DNA of 64,000 bases from Phycobacter azelaicus (GTDB lineage Bacteria; Pseudomonadota; Alphaproteobacteria; Rhodobacterales; Rhodobacteraceae): positions 1,564,001-1,628,000 of the forward strand of contig NZ_WKFH01000003.1 of assembly GCF_014884385.1 (NCBI RefSeq). The letters are read 5' to 3'. The notes under the pieces are model-generated. The model was not told the DNA's origin and made no database searches. It saw nothing but the letters and a program-made list of their open reading frames with translations. Below are positions 44,970 to 54,442 of the stretch, in pieces; position 1 is the stretch's first letter, and every line of letters starts with the position of its first letter. A program made the translations under genes and the position numbers.

Positions 44970-46325
44970 TTACTTCAGGCCCGGCGTGCCGTCGAATTTC
45001 TTTTCGATGTCGGACCAGCAGTCGATGTAATCGTCCTGCAAGGGGGCTTCCTTGGCGGCGAACTCGGTCAGGTGCTGCGGGAAGCGGGTTTCGAACATGA
45101 AGGACATAGTGTTTTCCAGCTTCTCCGGGCCGAGGTTGGAGTTCGACGCGCCCTCAAAGGCGTTCTTGTCCGGTCCGTGCGGCAGCATCATGTTGTGCAA
45201 GGACATGCCGCCGGGGATGAAGCCTTGGGGTTTGGCATCATACTGGCCGTAGATGTTGCCCATCAGCTCGGACATGATGTTCTTGTGGTACCAGGGCGGG
45301 CGGAAGGTGTTCTCGGCCACCATCCAGCGTTCGCGGAACAGCACGAAATCGATATTCGCGGTGCCCGGCTGGCCCGACGGCGCGGTCAGCACGGTGAAGA
45401 TCGAGGGATCCGGGTGATCGAACAGGATCGCGCCGACCGGGCAATAGGTGCGCAGGTCGTATTTCACCGGCGCGTAGTTGCCGTGCCAGGCGACCACGTC
45501 CAGCGGCGAATGGCCGATCTTGGTCTCATGGAACTGGCCGCACCATTTGATGGTCACGGTGGAGGGCACCTCGCGGTCCTCGAATGCCGCTACCGGTGCC
45601 TTGAAGTCGCGCGGGTTGGCCATGCAGTTGGCGCCGATGGGGCCGCGGCCCGGCAGTTCGAACTTCTGACCGTAGTTTTCGCAGACAAAGCCGCGTGCGG
45701 GGCCTTCAAGAACCTCGACCCGATACAGCAGGCCGCGCGGCAGGATGGCGATCTCTTTCGGCTCCAGATCGATGATGCCCAGTTCGGTGCAGAAGCGCAG
45801 GCGGCCTTCTTGCGGGACGACCAGCAGTTCACTGTCGGCCGAGAAGAAATAGCTGTCCTTCATCGACTCGGTCACGAGGTACACATGGCTCGCCATGCCG
45901 ACCTGGGTGTTCACATCGCCCGCCGTGGTCATGGTGCGCATACCCGTCAGCCAGGTCAGCGGCTCGCCGCTGTGGGCCACCGGATCCCAGCGGTACTGAC
46001 CCAGAGAGGTCACATCGGGATCGACGCAGGGCGCGGATTTCCAGTAGGGCAGGTCGATCTTCTCATAGCGGTGGGAATGCTTCACCGAGGGGCGAATGCG
46101 GTAGCACCAGGTGCGCTCGGGGCGTTCGGCGGTAAAGGCGGTGCCGCTCAGCTGTTCGCCATAAAGACCGTAATTGCATTTCTGCGGGCTGTTCATGCCC
46201 TGGGGCAGGGCGCCGGGCAGGGCCTCGGTTTCATAGTCATTGCCAAAGCCGGGCATATAACCTTCATGCGCCCCGGCAAGCGACGGGGCCTGGATCATTT
46301 CATGCGGATGTGCAGGACGATTCAT
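44970..46325 (-). CDS. hmgA: Homogentisate 1,2-dioxygenase
   Basis: Non-heme Fe(II) cupin dioxygenase of 451 residues opening homogentisate to maleylacetoacetate. Recognisable blocks are [19 protein letters not shown] at the N-terminus, [21 protein letters not shown], and [20 protein letters not shown] with iron ligands, then [15 protein letters not shown]. First gene of the homogentisate operon with a strong AGGAGG site; divergent from a MarR regulator. Confidence 0.97.
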   Translation of the reverse strand: MNRPAHPHEMIQAPSLAGAHEGYMPGFGNDYETEALPGALPQGMNSPQKCNYGLYGEQLSGTAFTAERPERTWCYRIRPSVKHSHRYEKIDLPYWKSAPCVDPDVTSLGQYRWDPVAHSGEPLTWLTGMRTMTTAGDVNTQVGMASHVYLVTESMKDSYFFSADSELLVVPQEGRLRFCTELGIIDLEPKEIAILPRGLLYRVEVLEGPARGFVCENYGQKFELPGRGPIGANCMANPRDFKAPVAAFEDREVPSTVTIKWCGQFHETKIGHSPLDVVAWHGNYAPVKYDLRTYCPVGAILFDHPDPSIFTVLTAPSGQPGTANIDFVLFRERWMVAENTFRPPWYHKNIMSELMGNIYGQYDAKPQGFIPGGMSLHNMMLPHGPDKNAFEGASNSNLGPEKLENTMSFMFETRFPQHLTEFAAKEAPLQDDYIDCWSDIEKKFDGTPGLK

Positions 46326-46358
46326 GGCGCGTTCCTCCTTTTCTGCTTGCCGGGGTAA

Positions 46359-46376
46359 TAGTTGTTTTTGTAACTA
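46359..46376. promoter_or_regulatory. MarR-type operator between hmgA and its regulator
   Basis: TAGTT-GTTTTTGT-AACTA is an 18-base interrupted palindrome in the 71-base divergent gap, close to both starts, where a repressor would block both promoters. Confidence 0.6.
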
Positions 46377-46396
46377 ACAAGAGCAAGGAGACCTAA

Positions 46397-46837
46397 ATGC
46401 CGGAAAAAGATGATTTCGTTTTGCAGGATTTCCTGCCCTTCCTGTTGAACCGCGCGGCCGAGGAAAGCTCGCTCGCCTTCCAGTCCTACTACAAGAACCG
46501 CTACGGGATGCTGCGCAACGAATGGCGGGTGCTGTTTCACCTTGGCACCTATGGCACCATGACGGCCAAGGACATCGGTCTGCGTGCCAAGATCCACAAG
46601 ACCAAGATCAGCCGCGCCGTGGCCAAGCTGACTGAGCGGCGGTTCATCACCCGCAGCCGGGATGAGAACGACCGTCGGTCCGAGCACCTTCAGTTGACCC
46701 CAGCGGGCGAGGCAGCCTATCGCGACTTGCGTGGTCAGGCGGCAAGCTACGACAAGCAACTGGCCGGCCGGTTCTCGGCCGACGAAGAAAAGGCTCTGCG
46801 GCGCATGCTGCGCCAATTGGCCGGGATCGAGCCATAG
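46397..46837 (+). CDS. MarR-family regulator of the homogentisate operon
   Basis: Winged-helix regulator of 146 residues with the recognition region MTAKDIGLRAKIHKTKISRAVAKLTERRFITR and the wing ENDRRSEHLQLT. Its position divergent from hmgA with a palindrome between them fits an HmgR-like repressor released by homogentisate. It precedes the cyclase gene by 67 bases; co-transcription is possible. Confidence 0.87.
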   Translation: MPEKDDFVLQDFLPFLLNRAAEESSLAFQSYYKNRYGMLRNEWRVLFHLGTYGTMTAKDIGLRAKIHKTKISRAVAKLTERRFITRSRDENDRRSEHLQLTPAGEAAYRDLRGQAASYDKQLAGRFSADEEKALRRMLRQLAGIEP

Positions 46838-46904
46838 ACATTTGCCGGCGGCGCGCTCAAATGACAGCCACAGGCGCCTCTGCGCACAACCCAAGGAATG
46901 CCCA

Positions 46905-48131
46905 ATGCAACAGCCAGACCCACGCGCCTTTGCCCTGATTAACTGGTTAGCTGAAAACGGGCTCTGCAGTCGGGACAGAGAGGCCTTTTTGCAGGCTTTT
47001 TGCGAGGAAATGGTGGCAACCGGGCTGCCGCTGATGCGCATGCATCTGGCACAGCGGGCGTTTCACCCTCAGTTCGGGGGGATCGGATTCAGCTGGACCC
47101 GTGGGGCCGGGATGTCGAAGGAGCACTACGAGCACAGGGAGGTTCCGCGCGATATCTGGCTGCAAAGCCCGCTCTTTCATCTTCTGGCCCAGGATCTGGA
47201 GGAGTTCCGCTCGGATCTGAACCAGCACGACCGGGAGAGGTTCCCGATGCTTCAGGATCTGTTGGAACGGGGCGGGACCGACTATTTCGCGCTCGGCCTT
47301 CGCTTTACCGAAGTGGAAGGTCCAATGGATCCCCATCATCCGTCCGAAGGTGTTCTGATCTCCTGGACAGCAGATTGTCCGGGGGGCTTCAGTGAGGAGG
47401 ACCTGAACCTTCTGCGTGCAGTGTCAAACCATATGGGGCTTGCGCTGAAATCCATGTCCAATCAACAGATGGCTCGCGATCTGCTGCAGGTCTATCTGGG
47501 GCGGGACGCGGGCCGCCGGGTGTTGTCCGGAGAGATCCAGCGCGGGTCATCCGACAAGATCAACGCGGTGATCTGTCTGTTTGATCTCAAGGGTTTCACC
47601 AGTCTGGCCGAACAGATGCCGGGACCGGAGGTCATTGACATGCTGAACGACTATTTCGGCCTTGCCGTTGGCATCATCCAGTCCCATGGCGGCAATATAC
47701 TGAAATTCATGGGAGACGGGATGTTGACGATGTTCAACCTCGGCTCGCTTGAAACAGACGCCAAGGCGGCTCTCGATGCCGCCAGGGAACTGCGCCAGAA
47801 AATGCGAACCCGAAACCGTGAGCGGGCGGAGGCTGGCCTGCCCGCACCGGATTTTACTCTGGCGCTACATGCAGGCGACATTCTTTATGGCAATATCGGA
47901 TCGGCTAACCGGCTCGACTTCACCGTGATCGGCCCGACAGTGAACCAGACCGCCCGGATCGCCGGTTTGGACCATTCCGTCGGGCAAAGCGTGATACTGT
48001 CCGAGGATGTGCAGCGGGCGGGTGCAGGGGCAGGGCACGACCTCGTTTCGCTGGGTCGCTACATGCTGCGCAGTGTGCCGGAGCCTATCGAGTTGTTTAC
48101 GATCTACGAGCCCGCCACAGAGGCGAGCTAA
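46905..48131 (+). CDS. Class III adenylate cyclase with N-terminal sensor-like region
   Basis: Protein of 408 residues. The C-terminal catalytic domain has the metal Asp pair in FDLKGFTSL (Asp227) and FMGDGMLTMF (Asp271), the adenine-contact Lys267 in ILKFMGD, the Asp of RLDFTVIG and the NQTARI transition-state residues, favouring ATP over GTP. Residues 1-190 are soluble and GAF-like without transmembrane segments, so it is a cytoplasmic cyclase. ATG at 46905 has AAGGA seven bases upstream. Ligand unknown. Confidence 0.87.
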   Translation: MQQPDPRAFALINWLAENGLCSRDREAFLQAFCEEMVATGLPLMRMHLAQRAFHPQFGGIGFSWTRGAGMSKEHYEHREVPRDIWLQSPLFHLLAQDLEEFRSDLNQHDRERFPMLQDLLERGGTDYFALGLRFTEVEGPMDPHHPSEGVLISWTADCPGGFSEEDLNLLRAVSNHMGLALKSMSNQQMARDLLQVYLGRDAGRRVLSGEIQRGSSDKINAVICLFDLKGFTSLAEQMPGPEVIDMLNDYFGLAVGIIQSHGGNILKFMGDGMLTMFNLGSLETDAKAALDAARELRQKMRTRNRERAEAGLPAPDFTLALHAGDILYGNIGSANRLDFTVIGPTVNQTARIAGLDHSVGQSVILSEDVQRAGAGAGHDLVSLGRYMLRSVPEPIELFTIYEPATEAS

Positions 48132-48149
48132 CAGGGCTATGCCTGCGGC

Positions 48150-48959
48150 TCAGATGCTGACCTCGACGCCGGGCAGGTTCAGCTCTTTCATCATGTCGCG
48201 CAGCTCCTGGCGGGCGGCGATGTTCGAGATATTGAGCTGTTTGACGCCAATATCCTTGAGGTCCAGAAGGGTTAGGCCTCGCGGGAACAATTCGCGAAAG
48301 ATCACCCGCTCGGAAAACCCGGGCGCAATGCGGAAACCGATGCGTTTGGACAGCATCTTGATGGCGCGTTCCATCTTTTCCTTGTTGACCATTCGCTGGG
48401 TGCCGACGCGGTTGCGGATCACGATCCAGTCGATGGGTTTCAGGCCGGCCTGGGCGCGCAGCTGGCGTGCGTTCCAGACCATTTCCGAGTAGACCGACGG
48501 CCCGGTGATCTTTTCGCCCTTTTCATCGGTGTGGGCCAGAAGGTCGAAATCCACGAAACTGTCATTGAGCGGCGTGATCAGCGTATCGGCCAGCGAATGA
48601 GCCACCTGGCTGAGCCGGGTATGAGAGCCGGGACAGTCAATCAGGATGAAATCATTGTCCGGCTCCAGGCTGGAGACCGCGGCAGACAGGCGGTGATCAT
48701 AAATGTTTTCGCCCGGTTGCAGGCTGTCGGGATCAATGTCAGGCAGCTCGTGCAGCTCGACGATGGGCAGCTCCAGCCCTTCCTGCTTGATGAAGGCCTT
48801 GCGGTTTTCCAGGTAGCGCCCCATCGAACGTTGCCGCAGGTCCAGATCCAGCGCGGAGACCTTGTGGCCCATGCGGGCCAGGGCGGTTGCCACATGCATG
48901 GAGACGGTGGATTTGCCTGCACCGCCCTTTTCGTTACCGACGACAATGATATGCGCCAT
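48150..48959 (-). CDS. mipZ: MipZ division-site positioning ATPase
   Basis: ParA/MinD-superfamily ATPase of 269 residues. The deviant Walker A NEKGGAGKST (9-18), DLDLRQRSMGRYLENR, FILIDCPG (Walker B) and TPLNDSFVDFDLL match Caulobacter MipZ, which forms polar gradients that restrict FtsZ to midcell. Alphaproteobacterial MipZ works with ParB. Monocistronic, convergent with the cyclase gene. Confidence 0.92.
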   Translation of the reverse strand: MAHIIVVGNEKGGAGKSTVSMHVATALARMGHKVSALDLDLRQRSMGRYLENRKAFIKQEGLELPIVELHELPDIDPDSLQPGENIYDHRLSAAVSSLEPDNDFILIDCPGSHTRLSQVAHSLADTLITPLNDSFVDFDLLAHTDEKGEKITGPSVYSEMVWNARQLRAQAGLKPIDWIVIRNRVGTQRMVNKEKMERAIKMLSKRIGFRIAPGFSERVIFRELFPRGLTLLDLKDIGVKQLNISNIAARQELRDMMKELNLPGVEVSI

Positions 48960-49237
48960 TCAGTGATCCCTCTGGTTCCGAGCGCGCGCTTTGCGCGATT
49001 TTTGCGGACTATAGACAGTGCCCGAATCAATGAAAAGCGCAGAACAGCCCGAATTAGAGCCTGTTTGCAGGCTGCCCGGCGCGGTGCCGAACCTTGCATG
49101 CCAGGGGTAAGTGGAGGCCTGTTCTCTGGCTGAGCCCAATGATCTGTCGCTCGATGGGGCCGTCGTGATGATGCTTCACGAACATGCTTTGCCCGGCAGT
49201 GACCATGCGCGTCACGTTCTGGCGTGCGGTTCTGCGC
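48960..49237. other. Intergenic region upstream of mipZ
   Basis: No gene is supported in these 278 bases between two minus-strand genes. A GCGCG/CGCGC-flanked hairpin sits at about 48980-48997 near the mipZ start. The mipZ promoter must lie here. Confidence 0.35.
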
Positions 49238-50956
49238 CTAGATATCTAGTTGGTCCAGCTTTTCAAAAGCCGTTGTCAGATAGCTTTCATAGGGAAGCCA
49301 GTCAGGTGTGGACCGGTGATAAATCGGTTTTCGGGCCTGCTGTGAAGACGCCGTTCGGATGGCACTCTTCTGATTTTCAGGATGCAGACAATCCTCGGAC
49401 CACTCCAGCTTGCAAAAATCCACTAGCGGGCGGATGTTCTTTTCCGGCTCCCTGGTGAGCTGATCGTAATCCACGCGGTAGATCTGATCGGGGAACAGCG
49501 TCATCCAGTGCTGCATCAGGTCATCGGCCAAGGTCTGATACCGGATGATGTCATCCATGTCATAGATGAAGCCGTTGCCGCTACCCTGCAAGCCCACTTT
49601 GTAAAGCGACCAGGCCATGTCACGGGCCGGCCGTGTGGTGTAGACAATACGTGCTTCCGGAAAGGCGGCAAGAAGACCGCCGACCCAGCGGAAATTCAGT
49701 GGCATCTTGTCGATCACGACGGGTGCTTCGTCGGCATGAGACTGCATCGCCTTCCCCAGAGCATCGCGCAGCGCCTGTGCATGAGCTTCGGTGAACTCTG
49801 ACTGTCCTTCTGTCTGCATCTGTTTCAGCAGATTGAACATGGCGGTTGTGGGGTATTGCAGCTCTCCCGCGCCGGTCACACCGGGGGCGCCGCAGAGGAT
49901 GCGTTCCGTCACGGTTGATCCCGAGCGCGGCAGGCCGACGATGAAGATCGGTCGAAACGGGAGGTCCGATGACGCGACCGGGGTTGGCCGGGCAAAGATT
50001 TTTTTCAGATAGGAAAAGAGCTCTTCCTCGTTCTCGACCGAGTATCCGATCATCTTTTTCTTGAGGCTGTTGCCGCGCTCCAGTTGCGTGAATGCAGCCT
50101 CATACTGCTTTGCGTCATTTAGCGCTTTGTGCAGTGCAAAACGCAATTCGATTTCCGCAGCGGTGCCGAGGCTGGCCTCCTCGAGCAGCCGTAGCATGGA
50201 CTTCAGATGTGGATGATCGGCATCATAGTCGATCAGGTTGGACAGGGCGCGGTGCGCAGGCGTCAGGGTGGGGGAAATTTCAACGGCTTGTTCGAGGTGT
50301 CCCCGTGCCGTCTCCTTGTCTCCCTCCGCCGATGCAATGAGGCCGAGATTGTAGTGTGCCTGGGCTCCGGCCTCTGCGGTGCTGGTGACGGCCTCGTGGC
50401 AGGCCTTGGCTTCGTCAAGCTTTCCAAGGTTGCGCAGGCATTGCCCAAGCATGTTCAGCAGCTCGTCAGAGACCTGCCCCCTTTCAACCACAGAGGAGAG
50501 CACCTGAACGGCCTCCATATGGTGCCCCTGTGCGTCAAGGGACATGGCAAGGGTCTGGGCCATCCGTGCGTTGTTCGGCTCCAGCGTAACCGCCTGGCTC
50601 AGATGTTTGGTCGCCTCTTCCAGCGCAAAAAGATGATAGAGCGCGGCGCCGACGTTGAAATGGGCGATAGCCGTGCCGCCCCCGACCTTGAGGCTGCGTT
50701 TGAAGAAGCCAAGGGCGTTTTTGTAATCACCCAGTGCCTGAAGGCAGGCGCCCTGCAGATCCAGCAGCGGAACAAGATCCGGCGCCCGGCGGGCGAGGCG
50801 TCGCGCCGCATCTAGGGCCGCGGCGATTTTCCCGCTTTGGTACAAGGTAACAACTGCGTTCACTTCCGCCTGGCTGACGGGTTTTGAGCCTCGCCCGGGG
50901 CGAGGGATGCCTTGTCGGTGGGGAGCGCTTCCCCGGCGGCTGGGTGAAGATAACAT
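49238..50956 (-). CDS. TPR-containing sulfotransferase-family protein
   Basis: Protein of up to 572 residues. The N-terminal half consists of tetratricopeptide repeats (blocks such as GDYKNALGFFKRSLKVGG, FALEEATKHLSQAVTLEPNN, GKLDEAKACHEAV). The C-terminal half has the sulfotransferase PAPS loop IFIVGLPRSGST near residue 350 and VYTTRPARDMAWSLY for the 3-phosphate. Acceptor unknown. No signal peptide. The ATG at 50956 is tentative; conservation may start at SQAEVNAVV. Confidence 0.8.
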   Translation of the reverse strand: MLSSPSRRGSAPHRQGIPRPGRGSKPVSQAEVNAVVTLYQSGKIAAALDAARRLARRAPDLVPLLDLQGACLQALGDYKNALGFFKRSLKVGGGTAIAHFNVGAALYHLFALEEATKHLSQAVTLEPNNARMAQTLAMSLDAQGHHMEAVQVLSSVVERGQVSDELLNMLGQCLRNLGKLDEAKACHEAVTSTAEAGAQAHYNLGLIASAEGDKETARGHLEQAVEISPTLTPAHRALSNLIDYDADHPHLKSMLRLLEEASLGTAAEIELRFALHKALNDAKQYEAAFTQLERGNSLKKKMIGYSVENEEELFSYLKKIFARPTPVASSDLPFRPIFIVGLPRSGSTVTERILCGAPGVTGAGELQYPTTAMFNLLKQMQTEGQSEFTEAHAQALRDALGKAMQSHADEAPVVIDKMPLNFRWVGGLLAAFPEARIVYTTRPARDMAWSLYKVGLQGSGNGFIYDMDDIIRYQTLADDLMQHWMTLFPDQIYRVDYDQLTREPEKNIRPLVDFCKLEWSEDCLHPENQKSAIRTASSQQARKPIYHRSTPDWLPYESYLTTAFEKLDQLDI

Positions 50957-51073
50957 ACAAGGCTTCCATCATGAGTTTACGCAATTTCGTCCCTATTATG
51001 ATGAAAATACCCTACCAAAAGGCAAATGTGCCAAAACCACACTTGCTGCGCTTGCTGCAACGGCGGGCTGAAA

Positions 51074-51104
51074 CAAAAAAGCCGCCCCCAAAGGAGCGGC
51101 TTTT
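51074..51104 (-). terminator. Rho-independent terminator of rplS-rpmE
   Basis: On the minus strand AAAGCCGCTCC pairs with GGGGCGGCTTT around TTTG and is followed by TTTT; 20 bases after the rpmE stop. Confidence 0.85.
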
Positions 51105-51124
51105 CCAAGCGGTGAAAGCGGAGC

Positions 51125-51346
51125 TTAGAAGCCCAGACCTTCGTATTTCTTCTTGAACTTGGAGACGCGGCCACCGGCGTCCATCAGACGGGTCGAACCG
51201 CCGGTCCACGCGGGGTGCGCAGAAGGATCGATATCCAGCGCGAGCTGGTCGCCTTCCTTGCCCCAGGTGGAGCGCATCTTGACGATGGTGCCATCGGTCA
51301 TCTTGACGTCGATGAAGTGGTAATCGGGATGGGTGTCGGCTTTCAT
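51125..51346 (-). CDS. rpmE: 50S ribosomal protein L31
   Basis: Protein of 73 residues opening [19 protein letters not shown] with [18 protein letters not shown] near the end. It lacks the CxxC zinc ligands, so it is the zinc-independent form. It follows rplS by 11 bases and is closed by a terminator. Confidence 0.95.
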   Translation of the reverse strand: MKADTHPDYHFIDVKMTDGTIVKMRSTWGKEGDQLALDIDPSAHPAWTGGSTRLMDAGGRVSKFKKKYEGLGF

Positions 51347-51357
51347 GATACCACTCC

Positions 51358-51729
51358 TTACGCTTTGGCTTTGTAGTTTGCGTCTTCGGCGATACGGGCA
51401 GATTTGCCGCGGCGCGAACGCAGGTAGTACAGCTTGGAACGACGCACGCGGCCACGGCGCACGACGGTGATGCTGTCGATATTGGTCGAATGCAGCGGGA
51501 ACACACGCTCCACGCCTTCGCCAAAGGAAATCTTGCGGACGGTGAAGGAACCGGCGATGCCCGAACCGTTCTTGCGGCTGATGCAGACGCCCTCGTAGTT
51601 CTGAACACGGCTACGCGAGCCTTCGGTCACTTTGTAGCCGACGCGGATGGTGTCACCGGCTTTGAAATCGGGGATATCTTTCCCCAAGGCGGCGATCTGT
51701 TCCGCCTCCAGCTGTGCGATCAGGTCCAT
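51358..51729 (-). CDS. rplS: 50S ribosomal protein L19
   Basis: Protein of 123 residues. [28 protein letters not shown] and [24 protein letters not shown] are the L19 core (positions about 24-51 and 90-114). Its partner genes trmD, rimM and rpsP lie 2-5 kb away, separated by small genes. Co-transcribed with rpmE. Confidence 0.97.
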   Translation of the reverse strand: MDLIAQLEAEQIAALGKDIPDFKAGDTIRVGYKVTEGSRSRVQNYEGVCISRKNGSGIAGSFTVRKISFGEGVERVFPLHSTNIDSITVVRRGRVRRSKLYYLRSRRGKSARIAEDANYKAKA

Positions 51730-52105
51730 CTGATCATCTCCTATTTATGCTCGTGGTTTTGTCCACGAAGTTGTGCGCGAATATGAGAGCTCTTGGTCTT
51801 CACCGGGTCCCGCAGATGCAGCCCGCCAGAGATCACACCGATCGTTCCTTGTTCTTGCCTCTTGCGCTCCTGGGGTTTGGGTCGAAGAAGACCCGCCAGA
51901 TAGGTTGCGCCAAAAGACAAACAGCCCGGAGCCGCAAAAGCGAATCCAGACCGGCGCTGTTTATGCCGGGGCGGCCCATGAATCAAGGGCAATCGCGCGT
52001 GGAGTGACTTTTGGCGGAGGGGCTGCCCTGCGGCGGCGATTTCAGCCAGTTGACTGGGGGAGTGGGCGTGTGACAGTCAGCTTGAGCAATTATGAGGAGA
52101 ATATT
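51730..52105. other. Divergent region between rplS and a lipoprotein gene
   Basis: 376 bases with no supported gene. It must contain the rplS promoter and leader and the promoter of the lipoprotein pair. A short GGGTC/GACCC hairpin lies at about 51879-51894; nothing else stands out. Confidence 0.35.
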
Positions 52106-52501
52106 GTGAAAAAATCAGTTGTTGCCCTTATCGCCACCTTGGTTGCGCTGTCGGCTTGTGGACCGAGCCAATCCCCAGAGCAGCGCGCGGAAATTCGGGA
52201 GAACAAAGCGAAGAACGCTGCGATCTGGAAAATGCGGGATACCGTTGCGATGAATGGCAAAACCTACGAAATTGCCGTTGCCCCGGACCGCACCTTTGCC
52301 TTTGTTTCGCCGGCGCGCTCGGATTTTGCCTACTCCCCGGTCGAGGTCGAAGCGGTTGCCCGTGCCCAGACAGGCTGCAAGGCAACGTTCGGTGCAGGTA
52401 TTCTGGCCTACCTGGGCGGGTATTCGGAAGCGGCGGACCTGCGCCCCATTCAGGCAAAGGTTTCTGGCTTTAACTACTGGCGTGCCGACCTTTCATGCTG
52501 A
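52106..52501 (+). CDS. Small lipoprotein
   Basis: Protein of 131 residues starting at a GTG with GAGGAGA six bases upstream. The signal VKKSVVALIATLVALSACG has a lipobox LSAC at its end, so a lipid-anchored envelope protein. The mature part has RDTVAMNGKTYEIAVAPD and one more Cys pair region (TGCKATFG, DLSC end). Its function is not recognised. Overlaps the next lipoprotein gene by 7 bases. Confidence 0.8.
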   Translation: MKKSVVALIATLVALSACGPSQSPEQRAEIRENKAKNAAIWKMRDTVAMNGKTYEIAVAPDRTFAFVSPARSDFAYSPVEVEAVARAQTGCKATFGAGILAYLGGYSEAADLRPIQAKVSGFNYWRADLSC

Positions 52502-52998
52502 GGAAGCTCATCCTCGCCTGCGGCGTGGTGGCCGCCTTGCCGGTCTTGGTGGCCTGCACCGCAGCGACGGTGTCGCAAAACCCGGTGGCAGAGGTGATGG
52601 AGCGTCCCAATCGCTTCACCGCCTATCCGCAGCCGGGAACGACCTACCTCAGCTTTTCGCAGGCGCATGGCTTTCAGGTCAACTACATCGGCAATGGCCG
52701 GGCCTGGCTTTGGTATCCGGGCAATTCCGGCGTGGTGCCAGAGGAGTGGAAAACGGATACGATCGGCGGCACGCCTGCGATGTGCTGGCGTCATCCGTCG
52801 GGCTTCTACAACCCGGTGACGAAACAGACGGGCGGCGGCTATGCCTGCCAAAGCCTGGTCCTGTCGCAAAAGACCATCGTGGCGAGCCTGCAAGGCGACC
52901 CATTTAATCTGCGATCAGGGGCTGTCCCCTACCGGCTCAACCGCTGTACAGCCCCCGAAGCCTTTGTCTTTGACCGGAGCAGGTTTGGCTGCAACTAG
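52495..52998 (+). CDS. Hypothetical lipoprotein
   Basis: Protein of 167 residues. The lipobox LVACT ends a hydrophobic signal; the mature region has SFSQAHGFQVNYIGNGRAWLWYPG and four further Cys (MCWRHPSGFYNP, YACQS, LNRCTAP, FGCN), suggesting disulfides. Coupled to the lipoprotein gene upstream. Function unknown. Confidence 0.8.
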   Translation: MLRKLILACGVVAALPVLVACTAATVSQNPVAEVMERPNRFTAYPQPGTTYLSFSQAHGFQVNYIGNGRAWLWYPGNSGVVPEEWKTDTIGGTPAMCWRHPSGFYNPVTKQTGGGYACQSLVLSQKTIVASLQGDPFNLRSGAVPYRLNRCTAPEAFVFDRSRFGCN

Positions 52999-53025
52999 GC
53001 GGAAAAGGCTTTGCACCAAGATAAA

Positions 53026-53055
53026 CATCCGCGGCCCGGTTGGGCGCCGCGGATG
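53026..53055 (+). terminator. Hairpin terminating the lipoprotein pair
   Basis: CATCCGCGGC and GCCGCGGATG are perfect 10-base arms with a 10-base loop, between convergent genes. No clear T-run, so moderate confidence. Confidence 0.6.
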
Positions 53056-53082
53056 CTGAAGCTTAATTAATGACCCTGACGA

Positions 53083-53418
53083 TCAGGCGGTCTGATCGTC
53101 CACGGCGGCGTCCGGCGCGTTCTTCTTCACAGACTCGATGCCATTGTCGCGGCCCGAGGCACTGGTGTAGCTCTGCGAGGTGCCGATGACCTGGCCATTG
53201 GTGGCTTTCAGGTTGAACATGAATTTCCCGGCAGAGGTTTCCTTGCGCTCGTAGCGGGCATCCTCAGAGGCGTTCTTCTTCACAGACGCGATGCCGTTTT
53301 CGGCGCTGGCCTTCTGCTTGTAGCCTTCGCTGGCCAGGATGTTCTCGCCATTGCCCGCCTTCAGGCGAAAGCGGAATTCGCCAGCCTTATCTTCGTAGAG
53401 TTCAAATTTTCCAGCCAC
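53083..53418 (-). CDS. YegP-family (DUF1508) protein
   Basis: Protein of 111 residues made of two DUF1508 repeats: FELYEDKAGEFRFRLKAGNG...NGIASVKKNA and FMFNLKATNGQVIG...NGIESVKKNA. GTG at 53418 preceded by AGGAGG is the likely start. The family is widespread and of unclear function. Confidence 0.85.
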   Translation of the reverse strand: MAGKFELYEDKAGEFRFRLKAGNGENILASEGYKQKASAENGIASVKKNASEDARYERKETSAGKFMFNLKATNGQVIGTSQSYTSASGRDNGIESVKKNAPDAAVDDQTA

Positions 53419-53536
53419 CCTATGACCTCCTGTCATCATAAAAACTCAAGAAAGAGATAAACACGGCTTTGCCATCACGGCAACGGCTTCCATTGGGGAA
53501 AAGATGCACCGCGATATCACGGGCGATAACTGGGGA

Positions 53537-54349
53537 TCAGCTTGCATCCTTGGTGCGGTTGTAGCTTTCCCACAGATCGGGGCGGCGGGCCTTGGTGATC
53601 TCTTCGCTCATCTGGTGGCGCCACTCGGCGATCTTGCCGTGATGGCCGGACATCAGAACCTCGGGAATTTCGTGGCCCTTCCATTCGGCGGGGCGGGTGT
53701 ATTGCGGATGTTCCAGCAGACCCGAGGAGAAACTCTCCTCCTCGGTCGAGGCTTGGTTCCCTAGCACGCCAGGGATCAGCCGCACGGTGGCATCGATCAG
53801 CGCCTGGGCGGCGATCTCTCCACCGGTCATGACGAAATCGCCGAGGCTGACCTCTTGGATGCCATAATGCTCCAGCACCCGTTCATCTACGCCCTCGAAA
53901 CGGCCACACAGAAGCGTCATGCCATCGCAGCGCGCCAGATTCTGCATCATCTTCTGATCCATGCGTCGTCCGCGTGGCGACAGGTAGATCAGCGGCCAGT
54001 TGCCCCGCATGCCCTCCATCGCGTGTTCGATCGCATTGCCGAGCACATCGGGGCGCAAGACCATGCCTGCACCTCCCCCCGCGGGGGTGTCATCCACGTT
54101 GCGATGCTTGCCGACGCCGAACTGGCGCAGATCAATGGTCTCAAGCTGCCAAAGGCCTTCTTGCAGGGCTTTGCCGGTCAGGCTTTCGCCCAGCACGCCG
54201 GGAAAAGCGGTTGGGAACAGCGTCAGGATCTTCACTTTCCATACGCCCGCCAGATCCGGCGTCGGCGTCATCAGCTCGCGCGGTTTCAGGGTCGGGCGGA
54301 TCGCCTTGCGGCCATGGGATTTGGCCGGAGCGGAGGGTTTGTCGGTCAT
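53537..54349 (-). CDS. trmD: tRNA (guanine37-N1)-methyltransferase
   Basis: Knotted SPOUT methyltransferase of up to 270 residues making m1G37 in tRNA. Core motifs are ILTLFPTAFPGVLGESLTG, RNVDDTPAGGGAGMVLRPDV, IYLSPRGRRMDQ and the SAM-binding knot LLCGRFEGVDERVLE to VMTGGEIAA. An N-terminal extension of about 38 residues is retained in the chosen start; an alternative ATG lies at 54271. Confidence 0.95.
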   Translation of the reverse strand: MTDKPSAPAKSHGRKAIRPTLKPRELMTPTPDLAGVWKVKILTLFPTAFPGVLGESLTGKALQEGLWQLETIDLRQFGVGKHRNVDDTPAGGGAGMVLRPDVLGNAIEHAMEGMRGNWPLIYLSPRGRRMDQKMMQNLARCDGMTLLCGRFEGVDERVLEHYGIQEVSLGDFVMTGGEIAAQALIDATVRLIPGVLGNQASTEEESFSSGLLEHPQYTRPAEWKGHEIPEVLMSGHHGKIAEWRHQMSEEITKARRPDLWESYNRTKDAS

Positions 54350-54442
54350 AGCGGACTGCCGTCAGAGGAAAGATGCCAAGGTCCTATAGCGCCGATACCT
54401 CAGGTTTGAAACCTCGGAGCGATCAACTGCGCTGGAGACGGT

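Noticed and set aside
42725..45100. Very long open frame on the plus strand antisense to fahA, the MBL gene and others
   Set aside because: It is the mirror of high-GC, strongly conserved minus-strand genes; the translation has low-complexity His/Gly/Arg content and no family motif.
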